Below, in pieces: positions 1-7,234 of a stretch of 10,903 bases of DNA. Within the stretch, counting starts at the first letter, position 1; every line of letters starts with the position of its first letter. The stretch spans positions 1 through 10,903 of the forward strand of contig JAEZUR010000079.1 of assembly GCA_023420935.1 (NCBI GenBank), in the 5' to 3' direction. This DNA is from Bacillota bacterium (GTDB lineage Bacteria; Bacillota; Clostridia; Lachnospirales; Lachnospiraceae). The position numbers were made by a program, and so were the translations under genes. The notes below the pieces were generated by a model that saw nothing but the letters and a program-made list of their open reading frames with translations, was not told the origin of the DNA and made no database searches.

Positions 1-467
1 GTTCTACAGGTGACGAACCTTATTCTTTAGTAATGTTATTATCAAAATTTATGCCATTGAATCGAATTAAGGTTCTTGCTACGGACATTGATAAACAAGT
101 CTTAGATAAAGCAAGGATGGGTTTATACAATGAGAAGAGTCTAAAAGCATTACCAAGTGAGTTTATTTCACAGTATTTTACTAAAATAAACGATAGTAAC
201 TATCAGATTTCTGATAGTATCAAGTCTTGTGTTGAATTTAAACAACATAATTTATTAAAGGATGAATATCCAAGTAACTGTGATTTGATTATTTGCAGAA
301 ATGTATTGATTTATTTTACAGAGGATGCCAAAAATGATATCTATCGTAAGTTTAATACTGCATTAAAAAAAGAAGCGATTTTGTTTGTAGGGAGTACAGA
401 ACAGATTATACAACCACAATCAATTGGGTATACCCCACATAAATCATTCTTTTATAAGAAAATGTAA
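1..467 (+). CDS. cheR: CheR-type chemotaxis protein methyltransferase, C-terminal part (5' end outside window)
   Basis: This enzyme family transfers a methyl group from S-adenosylmethionine to glutamates on chemoreceptors, setting adaptation together with the demethylase CheB in the cytoplasm. The frame is open from the left edge (first whole codon at position 3), giving 154 visible residues, so the N-terminal CheR helical domain is missing. The visible start, STGDEPYSLVMLL, matches the family's SAM-binding motif (consensus like C-S-[AT]-G-[ED]-E-P-Y-[ST]). It is followed by LATDID, the acidic residue region that contacts SAM, and then by CRNVLIYF, the conserved strand typical of CheR. The ATG at 33 lies inside the SAM motif and is not the real start. 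A terminator follows directly, so this gene ends its own transcription unit and is not part of the plsX cluster. Family assignment is firm; which receptors it serves cannot be seen. Confidence 0.93.
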   Translation, partial: STGDEPYSLVMLLSKFMPLNRIKVLATDIDKQVLDKARMGLYNEKSLKALPSEFISQYFTKINDSNYQISDSIKSCVEFKQHNLLKDEYPSNCDLIICRNVLIYFTEDAKNDIYRKFNTALKKEAILFVGSTEQIIQPQSIGYTPHKSFFYKKM

Positions 468-477
468 TTGTTTCACC

Positions 478-511
478 GCCCTCTAGAGTGATTGACTTTA
501 GAGGGCTTTTC
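478..511 (+). terminator. Rho-independent terminator after cheR
   Basis: An 11-bp stem (arms 478-488 and 496-506, GCCCTCTAGAG with CTTTAGAGGGC, including one G-T wobble) closes a 7-nt loop. It is followed by TTTTCT. It begins 10 nt after the cheR stop codon and cleanly separates cheR from plsX. Confidence 0.9.
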
Positions 512-561
512 TATGGTAATACTTGGCTTACGGGATTAAAAAAACTTTATGAAATTAATGA

Positions 562-590
562 TTGATTTCTATATTAATATCTAGTATATT
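562..590 (+). promoter_or_regulatory. Predicted sigma-A promoter for the plsX cluster
   Basis: TTGATT (562-567) and TATATT (585-590) are separated by exactly 17 bp. They lie between the cheR terminator and plsX, and this is the only good promoter match in the spacer. Transcription would begin near 597, leaving a leader of about 25 nt that carries the AGGGAGGA ribosome binding site. No transcript evidence is available. Confidence 0.65.
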
Positions 591-592
591 AA
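574..592 (+). promoter_or_regulatory. Candidate operator: inverted repeat over the plsX -10 box
   Basis: TTAATAT (574-580) and ATATTAA (586-592) form a perfect 7-bp inverted repeat around CTAGT. It covers the whole -10 hexamer. Position and size suit a repressor site. The left half and centre resemble, imperfectly, the FapR operator, which controls plsX and other lipid genes in Bacillus and which I recall as near TTAGTACCTAGTACTAA. Because the sequence is AT-rich, a palindrome of this kind could also arise by chance. Confidence 0.35.
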
Positions 593-621
593 GTAATAGA
601 TACTGACAGGGAGGAAATAAT

Positions 622-1632
622 ATGCAGAATATCGTACGAGTTGCAGTGGATGCCATGGGTGGCGACAATGCTCCTTTGGAAATTGTAAAGGGCGCTGTAG
701 AAGCTGTTAACGAAAGAAAAGACATTAAAGTATTTCTTGTTGGAAAAGAAACTGTGGTAAATAATGAACTTGTCAAGTACAGTTATGATAAAGAACAGAT
801 AGAAGTAGTAAATGCTGATGATGTCATAACCAATGATGAAGCACCTGTTATGGCTATTCGAAGGAAAAAAGAATCCTCTATTGTGGTAGCTCTTAACTTA
901 GTTAAGAGTGGATCTGCTGACGCATTTGTTTCTGCAGGAAGTACAGGCGCTGTTTTAGTAGGCGGACAATTTATTATTGGAAGAATTCAAGGTGTGGAAC
1001 GACCACCTCTTGCTCCCTTAATACCAACCACAGAAGGAGTATCGCTTCTAGTAGATTGCGGTGCCAATGTGGATGCCAGAGCGTCTCATTTGGTGCAATT
1101 TGCGAAAATGGGATCCGTCTATATGGAAAATGTAGTTGGAATTAAAAATCCTAAGGTTGCTATTGTCAATATCGGTGCAGAAGAAGAAAAGGGTAATATG
1201 CTTGTAAAAGAAACTTATCCACTTCTAAAAAACTGTAATGAGATTAATTTTGTTGGCAGTATTGAAGCGAGAGATATACCTACAGGAGCAGCAGACGTAA
1301 TTGTATGCGAAGCTTTTGTTGGTAATGTTATCCTGAAGCTTTATGAAGGGCTTGGCGCTGCTTTAATTGGTAAGATTAAAGGTGGCCTAATGTCTACCAC
1401 AAGAAGTAAAATTGGTGCAGCTTTAGTAAAACCTGCATTAAAGACTACACTAAAGTCTTTTGATGCTTCTCAATATGGAGGTGCTCCGTTGCTTGGTTTG
1501 AATGGACTTGTTGTAAAAACCCATGGAAGTTCAAAGAGTATTGAAGTGAAAAATTCGATCATACAATGTATTACCTTCAAGCAACAAAAAATCAATGAAA
1601 AAATCAAAGAAAATATTATGAAAAATGAATAA
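622..1632 (+). CDS. plsX: Phosphate acyltransferase PlsX (acyl-ACP:phosphate transacylase)
   Basis: PlsX converts acyl-ACP and inorganic phosphate into acyl-phosphate, the acyl donor used by PlsY for the first acylation of glycerol-3-phosphate. It is a peripheral membrane enzyme of phospholipid synthesis. The 336-residue length is normal for the family. The N-terminal VAVDAMGGDNAP (residues about 7-18) is the PlsX hallmark. Other family segments are visible, including FVSAGSTGAV, ERPPLAPLIPT, LVDCGAN and the C-terminal GAPLLGLNGLVVKTHGSS. ATG at 622 follows GGGAGGAAA at good spacing. acpP, encoding its substrate carrier, starts 20 nt after the stop, so the two are very probably cotranscribed. 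The genes yceD and rpmF, which often precede plsX in bacteria, are absent here. Assignment is secure. Confidence 0.97.
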   Translation: MQNIVRVAVDAMGGDNAPLEIVKGAVEAVNERKDIKVFLVGKETVVNNELVKYSYDKEQIEVVNADDVITNDEAPVMAIRRKKESSIVVALNLVKSGSADAFVSAGSTGAVLVGGQFIIGRIQGVERPPLAPLIPTTEGVSLLVDCGANVDARASHLVQFAKMGSVYMENVVGIKNPKVAIVNIGAEEEKGNMLVKETYPLLKNCNEINFVGSIEARDIPTGAADVIVCEAFVGNVILKLYEGLGAALIGKIKGGLMSTTRSKIGAALVKPALKTTLKSFDASQYGGAPLLGLNGLVVKTHGSSKSIEVKNSIIQCITFKQQKINEKIKENIMKNE

Positions 1633-1652
1633 AGTTAGGAAGGGTGAAAAAA

Positions 1653-1883
1653 ATGGAATTTGAAAAGTTAAAGAAAATTATTAGTGAAGTACTTAATGTG
1701 GAAGAAGAAGAGATTACAATGGAGGCCACATTTGTAGATGATTTAGGTGCAGATTCTCTTGATATTTTCCAGATTATTATGGGAATTGAAGAGGAATTTG
1801 ATATTGAAATTGCAAATGAAGATGCAGAAAACATTGTTACTGTCAGCGACGCAGTTGATCAAATTAAAAACGCTATAAATTAA
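1653..1883 (+). CDS. acpP: Acyl carrier protein
   Basis: This is a small acidic carrier that holds growing fatty acids on a 4'-phosphopantetheine arm during type II fatty acid synthesis and delivers acyl groups to PlsX. The predicted protein has 76 residues, typical for ACP, and is rich in Glu and Asp. The attachment motif DDLGADSLD is present, with the modified serine at residue 35. I chose ATG 1653 because AGGAAGGG (about 1637-1644) sits 8 nt upstream. The in-frame GTG at 1644 overlaps that ribosome binding site and would add only three residues. It follows plsX by 20 nt. Downstream is a 14-bp hairpin that may end or process the transcript before rnc. The pairing with plsX makes a fatty acid synthesis role likely, rather than a polyketide or other specialised carrier. 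Confidence 0.96.
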   Translation: MEFEKLKKIISEVLNVEEEEITMEATFVDDLGADSLDIFQIIMGIEEEFDIEIANEDAENIVTVSDAVDQIKNAIN

Positions 1884-1892
1884 GTGATTTTT

Positions 1893-1932
1893 ACAGGCTG
1901 TCCAAAAGATGTTTCTTATTTGGACAGCCTGT
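1893..1932 (+). other. Perfect 14-bp RNA hairpin in the acpP-rnc spacer
   Basis: ACAGGCTGTCCAAA (1893-1906) pairs without mismatch with TTTGGACAGCCTGT (1919-1932) around a 12-nt loop. A further AGA/TCT pairing (1907-1909 with 1914-1916) could extend it past a 2-nt bulge to a TGTT tetraloop. The sequence after the stem is CTTATAATCG, not a run of T, so this is a poor classical terminator. It lies 34 nt upstream of the RNase III start codon. It could be a weak or partial terminator after acpP, an RNA-stabilising end, or an RNase III cleavage site. The structure itself is certain; its role is not. Confidence 0.8.
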
Positions 1933-1934
1933 CT

Positions 1935-1940
1935 TATAAT
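1935..1940 (+). promoter_or_regulatory. Possible -10 box for an internal rnc promoter
   Basis: A perfect TATAAT lies directly after the hairpin and 26 nt before the rnc start. The -35 region at 16-17 bp upstream falls in the hairpin loop (TTCTTA at 1913-1918) and matches TTGACA at only three of six positions. There is no extended -10 TGN. It could be a weak internal promoter or chance in AT-rich DNA. Confidence 0.25.
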
Positions 1941-1966
1941 CGTGCTAGTAACAGAAAGGAGGCAAT

Positions 1967-2668
1967 ATGGCCAATAATGAATTTATGATGAAATTTGAGC
2001 AGATTATAAAATATTCCTTTCAGAATCGAAATTATTTAAGGCAAGCTTTAATTCACAGTTCCTTTTCTAATGAAAAGAGAATGGATAAGCTAGCTAATAA
2101 TGAAAGATTGGAGTTCTTAGGTGATGCCGTACTAGAGTTAGTCACTAGTGAATTCATTTTCAAGCAAAATGAAAGTATGTTTGAAGGTGAGATGACAAAG
2201 CTTCGTGCAAGTTTAGTTTGTGAGCAGACACTTGCTTTGTGCGCCAGAGAAATTAATCTAGGAGATTTTATCTTATTAGGTAAGGGTGAGGCAGCTACCG
2301 GGGGAAGAGAACGAGATTCGATCTTATCGGATGCATTAGAGGCTTTAATAGGAGCAATCTATTTAGATGGTGGTTTTACTAATGCAAAAGAGTTTATTAG
2401 TAATTATATTTTATCAGATATTGATAACAAGAAGCTCTTTTTTGATAGTAAGACTATCTTGCAAGAAATTATTCAAGGTAAGTATACAGAAAGCTTGCAT
2501 TATGAATTAATTAGTGAAGAGGGACCAGATCATAATAAAAAGTTTACTGTAATTGCTTTCATTGGGGATGAAGAGTTAGCTGCTGGAGTGGGAAGAACAA
2601 AAAAAGCGGCAGAACAGGAAGCAGCATATAAATCAATTTTGAAATTGAAGAATCCAAAATCGATTTAA
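1967..2668 (+). CDS. rnc: Ribonuclease III
   Basis: This double-strand-specific endoribonuclease trims rRNA precursors and structured mRNAs, acting as a dimer in the cytoplasm. The 233-residue length fits bacterial RNase III. The N-terminal catalytic domain holds the signature NERLEFLGDAVLE (residues 45-57); by alignment with the E. coli enzyme the metal-binding residues are E46, D53, D122 and E125, the last two within SDALEALIGAIYLDGG. The C-terminal double-stranded RNA binding domain spans about residues 161-228, starting SKTILQEIIQG and ending with the helix TKKAAEQEAAYKSI. ATG 1967 follows AAAGGAGG with a 4-nt gap; in-frame ATGs at 1985 and 1988 lack such a site. smc follows 33 nt later. 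The perfect hairpin in the upstream leader suggests possible self-regulation. Assignment is secure. Confidence 0.97.
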   Translation: MANNEFMMKFEQIIKYSFQNRNYLRQALIHSSFSNEKRMDKLANNERLEFLGDAVLELVTSEFIFKQNESMFEGEMTKLRASLVCEQTLALCAREINLGDFILLGKGEAATGGRERDSILSDALEALIGAIYLDGGFTNAKEFISNYILSDIDNKKLFFDSKTILQEIIQGKYTESLHYELISEEGPDHNKKFTVIAFIGDEELAAGVGRTKKAAEQEAAYKSILKLKNPKSI

Positions 2669-2701
2669 ACTTAAGAATAACAAGATGGGTGGATATACGG
2701 G

Positions 2702-5700
2702 ATGTATTTGAAAAGCATAGAGATTCACGGATTTAAGTCATTTGCCAACAAGCTGTTGTTTGAATTTCACGATGGAATCACAGCAATTGTTGGACCAAAT
2801 GGAAGTGGAAAGAGTAATGTTGCAGACGCTGTACGCTGGGTTCTAGGAGAACAAAGTGCCAAACAGCTTCGTGGAGCAAAAATGGAAGATGTAATTTTCT
2901 CTGGAACTGAAGCAAGAAAGCCATTGGGATTCGCATATGTTGCCATAACTCTTGATAATTCCGATCATAAATTAGCAACTTCTTATGAAGAAGTCACAGT
3001 TGCCAGAAGAGTCTATCGCTCGGGAGAAAGTGAATATCTATTAAATGGGAGTAGTTGCCGCTTAAGAGATGTTCAAGAATTATTTTTGGATACTGGTATC
3101 GGTAAAGAAGGTTATTCTATAATCGGACAAGGGCAAATTGATAAGATTTTAAGTGGTAAACCAGAAGAGAGAAGAGAACTCTTTGATGAAGCAGCTGGTA
3201 TCGTGAAATTTAAAAAACGTAAATTAGCTGCGGAAAAAAATTTAGAAGCAGAGAAGCAAAATCTTTGTAGAATTAATGATATTTTATCTGAGCTGGAAAA
3301 ACAGGTTGCGCCGTTAGAGAAGCAATCTATTGTAGCGAAGGAATATTTGAAATTAAGAGATGAATTAAAAGTTCTAGATGTTAATATGTTCTTAATGGAA
3401 TATGATAGAACCCATGAAAGCCTAAAACAGATGGAGGATAAACTATCCATTGCTGGTAATGACTTGTTAGATGCCCAGAAAAATTTTGAGAATACAAAAG
3501 CTGAGTATGATAAACTAGAATCTCAAATGGAAGAATATAATGGCAAGTTAGAAGAGGAAAAAAATAGTTTAAGCGATAGCAAGATCAAAAAAGAACAACT
3601 GGAGGGACAGGTAAAAGTCCTTAATGAACAAATTATTGCGGCGAAACAAAATGATGAGCATTTTAAAGGTCGTTTAGAATCTATTCAAGCCAATGTAAAT
3701 GGAAAACAGGATGAACTTACCCAGTATTCAGCAAAAAAACAGGAAATGGATGATAAAATCCAAGAACTAAAAAATATCCAAGAAGAAGCACAAAGCCAAT
3801 TAGAACTGATTTCTAAAGAAATAATGGAACTTGATAAGAGTGTCGAAGCTGGTAAGGTAAAGAGTTCAGAGTACTTTAATGAAAAATCTAATATGCAGTC
3901 TAAGTTACAGCGATTTGAGACTATGCTAGAGCAAAACAATATTCAAAAAGTTTCTCTAAACCAAAGGATCCTTAAGAATAAAAGTGATGAAGCTTCGTTT
4001 GATGAAATGATTGCGTTAGAAAAAGGTAATCTAGATCAAATCAATGATAAAATTCAAAACTTTGAGACGATACTAGGAGAGTTGGAACGGTCAATTAGTG
4101 AAATTGATAGTAAATTAACTAGTTATCGAACTTCTTTTAATGAAAAGCAGCAAGAATATCACCGAGAAAAATCGAAGCTGGATTCCCTAAAAAATATGAC
4201 TGAACGCTATGAAGGTTATGGTCAAAGTATTCGAAGAGTTATGGAACAAAAGGATAAAAATCCAGGTATATTAGGTGTTGTAGCAGATATTATTAAAGTA
4301 AAGAAAGAATATGAAACTGCGATTGAAACAGCGCTAGGTGGTAATATTCAAAATATTGTTACCAAAGACGAAACCACAGCTAAACAATTAATTGAGTTCT
4401 TAAAAACAAATAAATATGGTAGAGCAACATTTTTACCATTAACTAGTATATCCGCAAAAGGAATTACTGGTAGTGATCAGATTTTGAAAGAAAAAGGAGT
4501 AATAGGTCTTGGGAGCTCTTTGGTGGAAGCAGATAAGCAATTTAGTGGGTTAATGGATTACTTACTGGGACGCATTATTGTGGTAGATCATATTGATAAT
4601 GCCATTCAACTTGCCAAAAAGCATAATCATACATTGCGTATTGTAACCGTAGAGGGAGAGTTATTAAATCCAGGTGGTTCACTCTCAGGTGGTGCATATA
4701 AAAATTCCAGTAATCTTCTAAGCCGTAGAAGAGAGATGGAGGACATAGAAGCTAAGATTAAATCGATTGAAGAAACTCTTGGAACGTTAGATAGAAATAT
4801 TTCCATGGAGAAAGAATCAAAGGTTAATCAACAAGAATGTATTACTGATAATAAAAGATTACTACAAGACTTATATTTGCAGCAAAATACAGCTAAGTTA
4901 AAGTATCAACAAGCTTGTACCGATAAACAATCTAATCTGGAAGGATTAGCGCATATAACAAAAGAAAATCAAGACTTAGATATTCAAATCAAAGAATTGA
5001 AAAATCAAATAACTATATTAGAAGTGTCCTTAAAAGAGATTGAAGTTAAGTTAAATTCAAATCAAGAGGATATCGAACAGAAGAATAGTAAATTGTTGAC
5101 AAAACGAGATGAGGAATCTGTTCAAAAAGAAAAAATTGCTGGGTTTAAAATTAACTTTTCCACATTTGAGCAAAATAATCAATTTATATTGGAAAACATT
5201 AGCCGTGTCAATAAGGAGTTAGCAGATTATCAACAGGAGATAATAGCCTTAGATCAAAATATGCTGGATTCTGTCTCGCAAGTGACAGGAAAAGAACAAG
5301 AAATCAATCAAGTAAAAGAAGCAATTACAAATTTTGAAACCGCTATTATAGATATGGAAGCTATGATTAAAGAGCTTACTAACTTAAAGGACGAAATATC
5401 GAAGAACCATAAAGAATTCTTTGTAAAGCGTGAAGAGTTAGCACACAGGATGAATGAGCTAGATAAAGAATGTTTCCGTCTATCAAGCCAAAAAGAGAAA
5501 CTTTTGGAACAGTTAGAGTCAGCACAGAACTATATGTGGGAAGAATACGAGCTTACCTATAATGCATCACTTGCACTAAAAAGCGAGGGAGAGCAAAATC
5601 TTGCACAGATGAAGAAATTGGTTTCTGAGTTAAAGAATAAAATTAAAAATCTTGGTGACGTTAATGTCAATGCCATTGAAGATTACAAAAATCTTGTGGA

Positions 5701-6262
5701 ACGTTATGAGTTACTTCGCACACAGCATGATGATTTGGTGAAAGCAGAAGAAGTATTAAATGGAATCATTGCTGAACTTGATGAAGAGATGCGTAGACAG
5801 TTCGAAGAAAAGTTTAAAGAAATTAAAGAACAATTTGATGTGGTATTTAAAGAACTATTTGGTGGCGGTAAAGGTACGTTAGAGTTAATGGAAGATGAGG
5901 ATGTCCTAGAAGCAGGAATTCGAATTATTGCACAGCCACCTGGTAAAAAACTGCAGAACATGATGCAACTTTCTGGTGGTGAAAAGGCGCTAACCGCAAT
6001 TTCGTTGTTATTTGCAATTCAGAATCTAAAACCTTCTCCATTTTGTTTGCTGGATGAAATTGAAGCAGCACTTGACGATTCCAATGTAACGCGTTATGCT
6101 AAATACCTACACAAGTTAACAAAAGAAACACAATTCATTGTAATTACGCATAGACGTGGTACAATGGAAGCAGCAGATATCTTATATGGTATTACGATGC
6201 AGGAAAAAGGTGTTTCCACTTTGGTTTCTGTCAACTTAATTGAAAATGAATTAGACAAGTAA
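2702..6262 (+). CDS. smc: Chromosome segregation ATPase SMC
   Basis: SMC dimers, with ScpA and ScpB, form the bacterial condensin that compacts and segregates chromosomes. The 1186-residue protein is full length for the family. The order is complete: N-terminal ATPase half with Walker A GPNGSGKS (31-38), a first long coiled coil (about 165-500), a globular hinge (about 520-660, from GILGVVADII to the glycine-rich GGSLSGGA), a returning coiled coil (about 670-1020), and the C-terminal ATPase half with signature LSGGEK (1090-1095) and Walker B CLLDEIEAALDD (D1118, E1119). The coils are rich in Glu, Lys and Gln, as expected. The ribosome binding site is modest (GGTGGA, 2688-2693, 8 nt before ATG). 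The order rnc-smc-ftsY is a familiar Firmicute arrangement. scpA and scpB are not in the window. I see no truncation or frameshift. Confidence 0.98.
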   Translation: MYLKSIEIHGFKSFANKLLFEFHDGITAIVGPNGSGKSNVADAVRWVLGEQSAKQLRGAKMEDVIFSGTEARKPLGFAYVAITLDNSDHKLATSYEEVTVARRVYRSGESEYLLNGSSCRLRDVQELFLDTGIGKEGYSIIGQGQIDKILSGKPEERRELFDEAAGIVKFKKRKLAAEKNLEAEKQNLCRINDILSELEKQVAPLEKQSIVAKEYLKLRDELKVLDVNMFLMEYDRTHESLKQMEDKLSIAGNDLLDAQKNFENTKAEYDKLESQMEEYNGKLEEEKNSLSDSKIKKEQLEGQVKVLNEQIIAAKQNDEHFKGRLESIQANVNGKQDELTQYSAKKQEMDDKIQELKNIQEEAQSQLELISKEIMELDKSVEAGKVKSSEYFNEKSNMQSKLQRFETMLEQNNIQKVSLNQRILKNKSDEASFDEMIALEKGNLDQINDKIQNFETILGELERSISEIDSKLTSYRTSFNEKQQEYHREKSKLDSLKNMTERYEGYGQSIRRVMEQKDKNPGILGVVADIIKVKKEYETAIETALGGNIQNIVTKDETTAKQLIEFLKTNKYGRATFLPLTSISAKGITGSDQILKEKGVIGLGSSLVEADKQFSGLMDYLLGRIIVVDHIDNAIQLAKKHNHTLRIVTVEGELLNPGGSLSGGAYKNSSNLLSRRREMEDIEAKIKSIEETLGTLDRNISMEKESKVNQQECITDNKRLLQDLYLQQNTAKLKYQQACTDKQSNLEGLAHITKENQDLDIQIKELKNQITILEVSLKEIEVKLNSNQEDIEQKNSKLLTKRDEESVQKEKIAGFKINFSTFEQNNQFILENISRVNKELADYQQEIIALDQNMLDSVSQVTGKEQEINQVKEAITNFETAIIDMEAMIKELTNLKDEISKNHKEFFVKREELAHRMNELDKECFRLSSQKEKLLEQLESAQNYMWEEYELTYNASLALKSEGEQNLAQMKKLVSELKNKIKNLGDVNVNAIEDYKNLVERYELLRTQHDDLVKAEEVLNGIIAELDEEMRRQFEEKFKEIKEQFDVVFKELFGGGKGTLELMEDEDVLEAGIRIIAQPPGKKLQNMMQLSGGEKALTAISLLFAIQNLKPSPFCLLDEIEAALDDSNVTRYAKYLHKLTKETQFIVITHRRGTMEAADILYGITMQEKGVSTLVSVNLIENELDK

Positions 6263-6299
6263 ATCATACGTATATCAGATAGGTTTGAAAGGAGTAACT

Positions 6300-7232
6300 A
6301 TGGGAGAAAAGAAAGGATTTTTTGGAAAATTAGTTTCTGGTTTATCAAAAACTAGAGACAATATTGTATCTGGAATTGATTCCCTTTTTAATGGATTTTC
6401 CAATATTGACGATGACTTTTATGAGGAATTAGAAGAGCTTTTAATTATGGCTGACTTAGGAATTAATACAACAACGTCTATCATTGAAGACCTTCATGTA
6501 AAAGTAAAAGAATTAAAGATAAAAGAACCAAAAGATTGCAAGTCATTATTAATTGATAGCATTAAGAGTCAAATGAAATTAAACGAAAATGCATATGAGT
6601 TTGAGAATAGAAAATCAGTGGTTCTCTTAATTGGAGTAAATGGCGTTGGTAAAACAACATCAGTTGGTAAATTAGCTGGTCAATTAAAAGAAAAGAATAA
6701 AAAAGTTATGGTAGCCGCGGCAGATACCTTCCGTGCAGCAGCCATCGAACAATTAACTGAATGGGCCAACCGTGCTGGTGTTGAAATTATTGCGCAGCAA
6801 GAAGGTTCTGACCCGGCTGCAGTCATTTATGACGCAGTTACAGCTGCTAAGTCCAGAAATGTTGATGTTCTTTTGTGTGATACTGCTGGAAGACTTCACA
6901 ATAAGAAAAACTTAATGGAAGAACTTAAAAAAATTAATCGTGTAATTGATCGTGAGTATCCAGATGCGTTCCGTGAAACATTAGTTGTATTAGATGGAAC
7001 CACAGGTCAAAATGCATTAGCGCAGGCAAAACAATTTAATGAAGTTGCGGAGATTACTGGAATCGTTCTAACAAAATTAGATGGTACTGCCAAAGGTGGT
7101 ATTGCAATTGCAATTCAATCAGAGCTTGGTATTCCTGTCAAGTACATAGGAATAGGGGAAAGCATTGATGATTTACAGAAATTTGATGCAGACGATTTTG
7201 TAAACGCACTTTTTGATGAAGGAGACAAATAA
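6300..7232 (+). CDS. ftsY: Signal recognition particle receptor FtsY
   Basis: FtsY is the membrane-associated GTPase that docks SRP-ribosome complexes at the Sec translocon for co-translational membrane protein insertion. The 310-residue protein lacks the long acidic domain of the E. coli form, as is usual in Firmicutes. It keeps a short basic, amphipathic N-terminus (GFFGKLVSGLSKTRDNI) suited to lipid contact. The N domain covers about residues 20-95 and the G domain the rest: G1 GVNGVGKT (112-119), DTFRAAA (142-148), DTAGR (194-198), TKLD (258-261) and GIGE (284-287). I chose ATG 6300 because AAAGGAG (6288-6294) lies 5 nt upstream. An in-frame TTG at 6285 precedes that site and is unlikely to be used. 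The next gene begins 2 nt after the stop. The SRP partner ffh, often adjacent in Firmicutes, is not here. Confidence 0.97.
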   Translation: MGEKKGFFGKLVSGLSKTRDNIVSGIDSLFNGFSNIDDDFYEELEELLIMADLGINTTTSIIEDLHVKVKELKIKEPKDCKSLLIDSIKSQMKLNENAYEFENRKSVVLLIGVNGVGKTTSVGKLAGQLKEKNKKVMVAAADTFRAAAIEQLTEWANRAGVEIIAQQEGSDPAAVIYDAVTAAKSRNVDVLLCDTAGRLHNKKNLMEELKKINRVIDREYPDAFRETLVVLDGTTGQNALAQAKQFNEVAEITGIVLTKLDGTAKGGIAIAIQSELGIPVKYIGIGESIDDLQKFDADDFVNALFDEGDK

Positions 7233-7234
7233 GT

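Noticed and set aside
3112..3450. Open frame of 112 codons on the minus strand inside smc
   Set aside because: It lies wholly within a secure smc coding sequence, has a Ser/Phe/Leu-rich composition typical of antisense reading of a Glu/Lys coiled-coil gene, and has no visible promoter or ribosome binding site. The same applies to shorter antisense frames within plsX, acpP, smc, ilvA and recA.
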